Source: SVQP01 sp045660125
GTDB taxonomy: Bacteria; Bacillota; Clostridia; Oscillospirales; CAG-272
Direction: 5' to 3'
NCBI GenBank assembly: GCA_045660125.1
Contig: JAZRDG010000062.1
Coordinates: forward strand, 62,001 to 126,000
Length of the DNA: 64,000 nucleotides
The notes beneath the pieces are model-generated. The model was given only the letters and a program-made list of their open reading frames with translations, made no database searches and was not told the DNA's origin. Position 1 is the stretch's first letter. Each line of letters begins with the position of its first letter. Positions 1 to 5,932 of this stretch are shown here, piece after piece. The position numbers and the translations under genes are program-made.

Positions 1-6
1 TAATCC

Positions 7-249
7 ATGCGACTTGATAAATTCCTGAAAGTTTCCAGAATCATCAAAAGGCGAACCGTGGCAAACGAGGCTTGTGATGCTGCGCATATCTGCGTAAACG
101 GCAGACAAGCAAAGGCTTCTTACGACGTTAAGGTTGGCGATGTGATCGAGGTGACGTTTGGTCAGCGTACTCTTAAGGTGCGCGTGCTCGACGTTCGTGA
201 ATATACCGCCAAGGCTGATGCCGCTTCGCTTTACGAAGTGATATCATAA
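7..249 (+). CDS. rqcP: S4-domain RNA-binding protein RqcP (YabO)
   Basis: This 80-residue protein is almost entirely one S4 RNA-binding domain. It begins MRLDKFLKVSRIIKRR and carries the VNGRQAKASYDVKVGD stretch typical of the YabO/RqcP and Hsp15 family. In Bacillus, RqcP works with RqcH on the 60S-like obstructed 50S subunit to add C-terminal alanine tails to stalled chains; that role is assigned by family. It sits directly before yabP-yabQ-divIC, as in Bacillus subtilis. The window opens with TAA, likely the stop of an upstream gene, so the ribosome binding site lies outside the window. Confidence 0.9.
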   Translation: MRLDKFLKVSRIIKRRTVANEACDAAHICVNGRQAKASYDVKVGDVIEVTFGQRTLKVRVLDVREYTAKADAASLYEVIS

Positions 250-271
250 TTTTCGGAAATCCGCATATATT
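244..271 (+). promoter_or_regulatory. candidate sigma-E promoter before yabP
   Basis: TCATAAT (244-250), a 13-base spacer and CATATATT (264-271) match the mother-cell sigma-E consensus (KMATATT, 13-15 bases, CATAYAHT) at nearly every position. The gene downstream, yabP, is sigma-E dependent in Bacillus subtilis. An inverted repeat (GTACCGG at 272-278, CCGGTAC at 294-300) lies just downstream in the leader. Confidence 0.5.
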
Positions 272-318
272 GTACCGGTGGTGTCAAATACTGCCGGTAC
301 GGTAATGCGGAGGTAAAT

Positions 319-591
319 ATGGATTCTGTAAAGGAAAAGCATTCGGTCACGTTAAGGGATCGAAAGGATATGCGCATTGACGGTGTGAGCGAGGTTGTCA
401 GCTTTGACGAGCATTATATCCTGCTTAAAACGCAATGCGGTGATATGGCAATTGAGGGAAACGATCTTAAAATTGCAGTTTTAGAGATTGACGCCGGGAT
501 CGTGGTGCTGTCGGGTACCGTTTCCGGTGTTTACTATTCGGACCCGCAAAACAAAGAAAAGCGCAGCTTTGTCAAAAAGCTGTTTTCATAA
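319..591 (+). CDS. yabP: Sporulation protein YabP
   Basis: A 90-residue protein of the YabP/YqfC family. The pattern is recognisable: HSVTLRDRKDMRIDGVSEV near the N terminus, a central LKTQCGDMAIEGNDLKI and SGTVSGVYYSD near the C terminus. YabP is a mother-cell protein needed for spore development in Bacillus, probably near the forespore surface; its molecular function is unknown. A GGAGG lies 6 bases before the start. The gene follows rqcP after 69 bases that hold a candidate sigma-E promoter, and yabQ begins 4 bases after its stop. Confidence 0.9.
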   Translation: MDSVKEKHSVTLRDRKDMRIDGVSEVVSFDEHYILLKTQCGDMAIEGNDLKIAVLEIDAGIVVLSGTVSGVYYSDPQNKEKRSFVKKLFS

Positions 592-595
592 GCGC

Positions 596-1075
596 ATGGA
601 GCTTTCGCAAACCGCGCTTGCTATGCTGCTGCTCGGGGGAATCCCCGCAGGAGTGGTACTGAATTTTGCTTACGCGCTGACGGATATCGGCGCAATGGCT
701 GAGGGCTTTGTAAAAAAGCTGATACGTAACGTAAAGGATTTTATATTTTTATTGATTGCGGGGCTTGTGTCGGTATTGACGGTGTACTACGTCAACGACG
801 GTGAGTTTCGGTATCTTGTGATCGTTGGCATGCTGTGCGGCTTTGCTTTGTCGCATCTCATGCTTGCAAAATCGATTGTAAAAATCAGAAACGCAATTGC
901 GCGCATAGCGGTCGTTCCGCTTGCTTGGGTCTGGAGAATCACGTTTGGCAGACTTTGCGCAAGGGCAAGAAGTGCTGCGCTTGAGAGATCAACGCACGCA
1001 AAAGCGGAACAATTATTGATGCTTGCATCAAACGGATTTGAAAATGAACGGAGGCAAAAGCATGGATCAGGATAA
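596..1075 (+). CDS. yabQ: Spore cortex membrane protein YabQ
   Basis: A 159-residue membrane protein with a YabQ layout: three to four hydrophobic segments (about 6-25, 46-64, 68-88, and 100-115) and a basic C terminus. YabQ is required for spore cortex formation in Bacillus and sits in the outer forespore membrane. I chose the ATG at 596, four bases after the yabP stop, because it gives the usual MELSQTALAMLLLGG N terminus. A longer reading would overlap yabP and begin with unrelated sequence. No strong ribosome binding site is visible, so translation is probably coupled to yabP. Its end overlaps divIC by 14 bases. Confidence 0.83.
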   Translation: MELSQTALAMLLLGGIPAGVVLNFAYALTDIGAMAEGFVKKLIRNVKDFIFLLIAGLVSVLTVYYVNDGEFRYLVIVGMLCGFALSHLMLAKSIVKIRNAIARIAVVPLAWVWRITFGRLCARARSAALERSTHAKAEQLLMLASNGFENERRQKHGSG

Positions 1076-1382
1076 TCAAAAGCAGGGAACCGTATCGGAG
1101 AGCACCAAGTCTAATCTCAAGGTGCTGTTTCGTTGCGGCATGATCGCAATCGTGGTGGTTTCCCTGTGCACTTTTGTGTCCGGTGTTATGATATATAATG
1201 CCAACAGGGAAAAGATCAAGGAGCTTGAACAGCAGATCGAAGACAAGCAGGAGCAGGTAGACGAGCTGCAATTCTTGTTGGACTCGCCCTTTGACTTTGA
1301 CTACATCGTGCGTATCGCACGCGAAAAGCTTAGGCTGCATTTCCCGGACGAAACGATTTTCCACAAGGACTCTAACGAGTAA
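1062..1382 (+). CDS. divIC: Septum formation initiator DivIC (FtsB family)
   Basis: A 106-residue bitopic division protein: short polar cytoplasmic N terminus, one membrane helix (about 25-45), then a coiled coil (about 48-75, NREKIKELEQQIEDKQEQ) and the conserved DFDYIVRIAREKLRL segment. DivIC forms a complex with FtsL and DivIB at the septum and recruits cell-wall synthases. The start at 1062 is favoured over the upstream ATG at 1023 because GGAGG (1050-1054) lies 7 bases before it. The order yabP-yabQ-divIC matches Bacillus. Confidence 0.88.
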   Translation: MDQDNQKQGTVSESTKSNLKVLFRCGMIAIVVVSLCTFVSGVMIYNANREKIKELEQQIEDKQEQVDELQFLLDSPFDFDYIVRIAREKLRLHFPDETIFHKDSNE

Positions 1383-1393
1383 CGGTATAGACT

Positions 1394-1870
1394 ATGGCAG
1401 AGAAAAAAACAGGAAACAAGATCATCGCACAAAATAAAAAGGCATGGCACGAATATTTTGTGGATGAAAAGTATGAAGCAGGTATCGCCCTGTACGGCAC
1501 AGAGGTAAAAAGCATTCGCGGCGGCGCGGTGAATCTCAAGGATTCTTACTGCGACATCAAGGATGGTGAGATCTTTGTCAAGGGTATGCACATCAGCCCC
1601 TACGAACAGGGCAACATCTTTAACCGTGACCCGATGCGTGACAAAAAGCTGCTCATGCACAAGCGAGAGATCATGAAGCTGCACGGGCTTGTGTCGCAAA
1701 AGGGCTTTACGCTGATCCCGCTGTCGCTGTATTTCAGCGGCTCTCACGTAAAGGTTGAGATCGGACTTTGCCGCGGTAAAAAGCTGTATGACAAGCGTGA
1801 TGACGCCGCCAAGCGCGACGCAGACCGCGTAATCGAGCGCAGCATGAGAGATCGCAGCAAAGCGGAATAA
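1394..1870 (+). CDS. smpB: SsrA-binding protein SmpB
   Basis: A 158-residue SmpB. It shows the family hallmarks: NKKAWHEYFV, GIALYGTEVKSIRGG, LKDSYCDIKDGEIFV, SPYEQGN, DPMRDKKLLMHKREI, IPLSLYF and the lysine/arginine-rich C-terminal tail (DKRDDAAKRDADRVIERSMR). The protein carries tmRNA into stalled ribosomes for trans-translation. With rqcP at the start of the same gene run, two separate ribosome-rescue systems are neighbours here. No ssrA gene was seen in the window. It ends just before a strong shared terminator. Confidence 0.97.
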   Translation: MAEKKTGNKIIAQNKKAWHEYFVDEKYEAGIALYGTEVKSIRGGAVNLKDSYCDIKDGEIFVKGMHISPYEQGNIFNRDPMRDKKLLMHKREIMKLHGLVSQKGFTLIPLSLYFSGSHVKVEIGLCRGKKLYDKRDDAAKRDADRVIERSMRDRSKAE

Positions 1871-1880
1871 TTGCATAATA

Positions 1881-1915
1881 AAAAGCCGATGCTTTGATGC
1901 ATCGGCTTTTTTGTT
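1881..1915. terminator. Bidirectional rho-independent terminator (smpB / GH78)
   Basis: A perfect 12-base-pair stem (1881-1892 with 1899-1910) with loop TTTGAT, followed by a T-run on the plus strand and preceded by an A-run that serves the minus strand. It lies between the convergent smpB and GH78 genes. Confidence 0.93.
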
Positions 1916-1918
1916 TTA

Positions 1919-4438
1919 TTACATCTTGAATTCGTACTTGCCGGGCGCCAGGTCAATGACGATTCTGTTGAGTTTGTCATTGTAGGGAGCCTGGTGGAAC
2001 TCGGAGAACTTGTGGCTTACGCCGTCCAGCGTGAAGCTGTCATTCTTGGTAATGATGGGCAGGTAGAGTCTGGTAGGAACGGGAACCTCGCAGTAGTAGG
2101 TAAATCCGTTCTCGGTAGACCAGTTAGATACGATAGTGCCGTGATAAGACTCGTACGAGGTGTTGAGGTAGGTGATATTTTCCTGACCCTCGGGCAGCTC
2201 GTCAGCAGTTCTTGTATCGGGCTTGGGCTGCAGGATCGCACGCTCAAAGCCGGGCGCTGCAGGATCATATTCAATACCGGCGGCATGTCTGTACATCCAT
2301 TCCTGAATAGCACCGTAAGCATAGTGGTTGAAGGAGTTCATTTCAACGTTACCAAAGCCGGTAGCCAGCGTATAAGAATTCCATCTTTCCCAAATGGTGG
2401 TTGCACCCTGATCTACGGAGTACAGCCAAGAGGGATTGTCACGCTGCAGAAGCAGGGAATACGCCAAATCGTTCTCACCGATCTCTGCAAGCGTCTGCGC
2501 CAGGATACCCGTGCCAACAAAGCCGGTAGACAGCTTATGACCGTTATCAATGATCTTCTTACGCAGAGCAGCGATGGCAGCAGGGCGGTTCTTTTCCTGA
2601 ATCAGCTGGAACTTCAGACCCATGAGGTAAGAGGTCTGGGTCTGGTGCTGCGGCAGCAGATCGCCGTTTTCGTCACAGTAGAACTTGTTGTAGTGCGCCT
2701 TATACATCTCGAAGATTCTCTCGTAATGCTTAGCGTCCTTTTCCTTTCCCAGCACTCTTGCTATCTGGATCATCAGGCGTGCGTCAAATGCGGCGTAGCA
2801 GACCGAAACCATCCAGTGGTCGGTAGGCTCGTATGCAAGCCAGTCGCCGTATGCAGCGTGCTTATGGGGCATATTCACGTCACGCGCTTCAAACATATCC
2901 ATGCATCTCTTCATGGAGTCGTAGTGGTCACGCAGCAGCTCTACGTCATTGTACATCTTCCACATCACGTAGGGAACGATAATGCCTGCATCACCCCAAG
3001 CAGCACCGCCACAACCTACGACACGCGCAGCGGGGATAACGTCAGGATATCCGCCCCAGCTTGCCTGGCTGTCTCTTGCGTCCTGCAGCCACTTGTGGAA
3101 GAACATGCGAACGTCAGCGTTGTATGCTGCGGTGTTGCAGAAAATCTGCGTGTCACCCGTCCAGCCAAGTCTTTCGTCACGCTGAGGGCAGTCGGTGGGA
3201 ACGTAGAGGTAGTTACCGCGCTGACCCCAAATGATATTGGAAATCAGCTGGTTGACAAGAGCATTGGAGGATTCCATCTTACCGGTTTCATGAGTCACAG
3301 AACCAATAACTTTTGCACAGAAATTCAGAATTTCAATGTCGTTGTCTGCAACGATCTCGATATAACGGAAACCGAAGAAGGAGAAGGTGGGCTGATAGAA
3401 CTCGCCCTCGGGAGCGCCACTCAACAGGTAATATGCCTTTGCGCTTGCGCTTCTGTAGTTAATGGTATAAACAGAACCCTTAGGGCCGTCATTACCGCGA
3501 GCTTCAGAGCCGCTGTCGTTAAGGAATTCGGATGCACGGATCTGTACTGCGGTAGCTGCTGCGCCTTTAACGGTAAATACAGGCCAGCCAACCATGTTCT
3601 GACCCAAGTCGTAAGTCAGGGTCTGACCCTTTTTCAAAACAACAGCGTCCTGGTTTTCTGCGGCATATACGACGTTGATCTCACCAAGCTCGGTGCCGTT
3701 ATCAATCGTGCCTTCGTGTACGGTCAGCGACAAAGGCTTTCTGGTCAGCTCGGGGCGAACCATAACGGTGGGACCGATGAAGGGAGTAATCTCGATGTCG
3801 TGCTCGGAGGTGGTGGGCTGCTTCCAATCGGAAGTGTCATAGCCTGCCTGGCTCATTTCTGCATAAGAAGGATACTTGGCGTTATAAAGCTCGCCATCCC
3901 AAATATCTGCAGCGCGGACTCTGCCGCCCCAGGTAGCCTGCCAGTCTGTATCAGTATAAATGGAAGTGCCGTTGATGGTGATCTTTGCCAAGAACGCCTC
4001 GTCATCTTCAAACGATCCGAAAGCGATACGTCCGTTTCTCCAGCCGGGAGCAACTGCTGCCAGAATGACGTTCTCGCCATCTACCAAGTAAGGGGAGAGA
4101 TCATAAGTGAAAAAGAGCGCTCTCTTTCTAAACTCGTTATATCCTGGCTTGAGCTCGTCAAATACCTCGTTGCCGTTCTCATCGATTCTGCCAACGCGCT
4201 TGCCGTTGCAGTAGATATCGAAAATACCAAGCGAGGTTGCGCTGATCTCAGCAGCGTCGCCTGCGTTTGCCTGGAAGCTCTTGCGGAACAGGGGGAGGCC
4301 GTGTCTGCTTTGAATAGGCTTTGCCTGTGCGGAGAGATCAAGCTTTTCCCAAGGGTTGGAGATCTCGGTCAATTCATTTACGCCGGGATAGCGGAAGGAA
4401 ATCCATTTTGCCATGCCGGAACTCATTAAATCTTTCAT
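1919..4438 (-). CDS. Alpha-L-rhamnosidase, glycoside hydrolase family 78
   Basis: An 839-residue GH78 enzyme releasing alpha-linked L-rhamnose from plant glycans or flavonoid glycosides by an inverting mechanism. N-terminal beta-sandwich domains (about 1-390, including the DIYCNGKRVGR carbohydrate-domain motif) precede the alpha/alpha toroid (about 395-745) and a C-terminal beta domain. The catalytic motif DCPQRDERLGWTGD gives D416, E422 (general acid), W426 and D429, with the same spacing as Streptomyces avermitilis SaRha78A; E684 in TIWERWNSY is the likely base. No signal peptide is visible, so it probably acts in the cytoplasm on imported oligosaccharides. A GGAGG and a good promoter precede it. 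It is only distantly similar to the other GH78 at 5933. Confidence 0.93.
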   Translation of the reverse strand: MKDLMSSGMAKWISFRYPGVNELTEISNPWEKLDLSAQAKPIQSRHGLPLFRKSFQANAGDAAEISATSLGIFDIYCNGKRVGRIDENGNEVFDELKPGYNEFRKRALFFTYDLSPYLVDGENVILAAVAPGWRNGRIAFGSFEDDEAFLAKITINGTSIYTDTDWQATWGGRVRAADIWDGELYNAKYPSYAEMSQAGYDTSDWKQPTTSEHDIEITPFIGPTVMVRPELTRKPLSLTVHEGTIDNGTELGEINVVYAAENQDAVVLKKGQTLTYDLGQNMVGWPVFTVKGAAATAVQIRASEFLNDSGSEARGNDGPKGSVYTINYRSASAKAYYLLSGAPEGEFYQPTFSFFGFRYIEIVADNDIEILNFCAKVIGSVTHETGKMESSNALVNQLISNIIWGQRGNYLYVPTDCPQRDERLGWTGDTQIFCNTAAYNADVRMFFHKWLQDARDSQASWGGYPDVIPAARVVGCGGAAWGDAGIIVPYVMWKMYNDVELLRDHYDSMKRCMDMFEARDVNMPHKHAAYGDWLAYEPTDHWMVSVCYAAFDARLMIQIARVLGKEKDAKHYERIFEMYKAHYNKFYCDENGDLLPQHQTQTSYLMGLKFQLIQEKNRPAAIAALRKKIIDNGHKLSTGFVGTGILAQTLAEIGENDLAYSLLLQRDNPSWLYSVDQGATTIWERWNSYTLATGFGNVEMNSFNHYAYGAIQEWMYRHAAGIEYDPAAPGFERAILQPKPDTRTADELPEGQENITYLNTSYESYHGTIVSNWSTENGFTYYCEVPVPTRLYLPIITKNDSFTLDGVSHKFSEFHQAPYNDKLNRIVIDLAPGKYEFKM

Positions 4439-4470
4439 ACTTACCTCCGTATGATGTGGTTGTTAACAAA

Positions 4471-4499
4471 AGTATACCATATATATAGTGTAATTGCAA
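4471..4499 (-). promoter_or_regulatory. Sigma-A promoter for the GH78 gene
   Basis: On the minus strand, TTGCAA (4494-4499), a 17-base spacer and TATACT (4471-4476). A GGAGG ribosome binding site (4444-4448) follows before the start at 4438. Confidence 0.7.
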
Positions 4500-4520
4500 G
4501 GGTTTTATAAAATTTATCCA

Positions 4521-4556
4521 ATAAAAAACAGACCGAAAACGATTTTTCGGTCTGTT
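4521..4556 (-). terminator. Terminator of the leucine-rich-repeat gene
   Basis: A 13-base-pair stem (4527-4539 with 4544-4556) around a four-base loop. On the minus strand it is followed by a run of T, directly after the gene at 4577-5239. Confidence 0.88.
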
Positions 4557-4576
4557 ATGTTTACTCAGTGTTTTCT

Positions 4577-5239
4577 TTAGCCTGCTAAAGCCTCGCAGCC
4601 CATAAACGCCTGCTCGTCTACCATTGCATTGCCTACGTTGATGCTGCGCAAGTTGCGGCAGTAGGAGAATGCGTAGTAACCGATGGACTTGGTCAGGGAC
4701 GACAGGGAAACGTCGGTCAGGGAGATGCACGCGCCAAACATGTTGTTGGGAAGCGTGTCAAGAGATTCCGGCAGAACGACGGAGGTCAGGGATCTGCAGC
4801 CTTCAAATGCGGAATGTCCAACTTCTCTTGTGCCGTTGGGCAAGGTCAAGGTTTGCAGCGAAGCGCAGAATGCAAATGCCTTTTCGCCGATGGTGCGGAT
4901 TGCGTCACCGAGATAAAGCGAAGTCATGTTGTCACAACCGATAAAGCAACGCTCGCCAATGGTGTGTGCACCGTTGTTAGCAAAGGTAACCGTGTTGAGT
5001 GCGTGGCACCAAGCAAAAGCATAATCGGATACAACCTTGATCGAAGAGGGGACGTATACGGAAACGATCTCGTGATTCTGCGCAAAAGCCATGTCTGCGA
5101 TTTGGACGACGGCTCTGCCCATGTGTTCAGTAGGGATCACGATATTACGGTCAGTACAGGTGCCGATGCCTGAAAGGGCACACTCGTTATCGTTGATTGC
5201 AGTAAACGCAAGTCCTGCGGATGCTTTGAATTCTTGCAT
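4577..5239 (-). CDS. BspA-type leucine-rich-repeat protein
   Basis: A 220-residue protein built from about seven to eight LRR_5 (BspA-type) repeats of 22-24 residues, with the recurring pattern I-x-x-x-A-F-x-x-C-x-x-L-x-x-V-x-L-P. Examples are DYAFAWCHALNTVTF and EKAFAFCASLQTLTLP. The repeats usually form a binding solenoid, but the ligand cannot be read from sequence. There is no signal peptide, anchor or enzymatic domain, so it appears cytoplasmic, which is unusual because most BspA repeats sit in large surface proteins. It lies between two divergently oriented GH78 genes and has its own promoter and terminator. Function unknown. Confidence 0.8.
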   Translation of the reverse strand: MQEFKASAGLAFTAINDNECALSGIGTCTDRNIVIPTEHMGRAVVQIADMAFAQNHEIVSVYVPSSIKVVSDYAFAWCHALNTVTFANNGAHTIGERCFIGCDNMTSLYLGDAIRTIGEKAFAFCASLQTLTLPNGTREVGHSAFEGCRSLTSVVLPESLDTLPNNMFGACISLTDVSLSSLTKSIGYYAFSYCRNLRSINVGNAMVDEQAFMGCEALAG

Positions 5240-5296
5240 GGCGAAACCTCACTTTCCTTAAAAAATAATCCGTGGTGGATTTGTTATCGTGCACTT

Positions 5297-5325
5297 ATTT
5301 TATATGAGAAATGCAAATTTGTCAA
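5297..5325 (-). promoter_or_regulatory. Sigma-A promoter for the leucine-rich-repeat gene
   Basis: On the minus strand, a consensus TTGACA (5320-5325), a 17-base spacer and TAAAAT (5297-5302), about 55 bases before the start at 5239. Confidence 0.7.
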
Positions 5326-5868
5326 TAGAATTTGCGAAATTCGTATTCAGGAATATGCAAATTCATTTCAAAGTGCCAAATGGCGATAATTGCAAGAATA
5401 CGAGAAATATTGCGTATTTTACGCATAGAATTCTTGAATTATTGCAATATTGCGGTTATATTAGTGTATAATCAAAGTGCGGCGACAGAACGCGCCTCCA
5501 CGACACATTTGTCGTGTATAAAAGCACCAAAACGGCGCCTTGTGCACTAGGAAATCGGCGCGTATTTTCTGCAGTATAGCATGCTTAACCGTTTTCGATG
5601 TGTCAATAACCTTTATACTATAAGGGATTACATGTTATCGGTGCATGCTGCAGGATTATGATGAAGCATTGTTCGGGGCGGAGTGCTAACGACAAAAAGC
5701 TGATATTGTCGTAGCGAATACGCTTTTTGCAGGTTGTCAATATGCACAAATACCGTTGAAGCAATTATTGCAGTTGTCACAAGACCAAAATATCGCGAAC
5801 AGATTTTGTATACCTTTCACTAAGATTGTATGCAAAATAGAAAATCCGTACTTTTTTAACTATATAAA
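5326..5868. other. Structured non-coding gap between the LRR and GH78 genes
   Basis: The 693 bases between genes (5240-5932) show no convincing gene: two short open frames here lack ribosome binding sites. Visible are an AT-rich part with scattered GCAAATT-like words (5310-5460), a consensus TATAAT at 5467-5472, a perfect hairpin CACGACA/TGTCGTG (5499-5505, 5510-5516), GGCG/CGCC and AGTGC/GCACT pairings around it (5476-5547), a 17-base near-palindrome (5610-5626), an imperfect CTGCAG-GCATGC inverted repeat (5569-5584 and 5643-5653) and CGACAA/TTGTCG (5690-5711). It may encode a small RNA or hold operators for the divergent promoters. Confidence 0.4.
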
Positions 5869-5897
5869 TTGACTATGCGTAAGTTATCTGCTATAAT
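5869..5897 (+). promoter_or_regulatory. Sigma-A promoter for the second GH78 gene
   Basis: TTGACT (5869-5874), a 17-base spacer and a consensus TATAAT (5892-5897), 36 bases before the start. A GGAGG ribosome binding site lies at 5922-5926. Confidence 0.8.
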
Positions 5898-5932
5898 AAT
5901 CTTAAAGTAACGATTCCAATTGGAGGTTCAAT

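Noticed and set aside
1994..4429. An 811-codon open frame on the plus strand opposite the GH78 gene
   Set aside because: It is the complement of a clear GH78 coding sequence in the codon-bias shadow frame; it has no ribosome binding site, no family features and a cysteine/valine-rich nonsense composition.
5289..5550. Two 60-72-codon frames in the gap before the second GH78 gene
   Set aside because: No ribosome binding sites, overlap with a promoter and hairpins, and no protein features.
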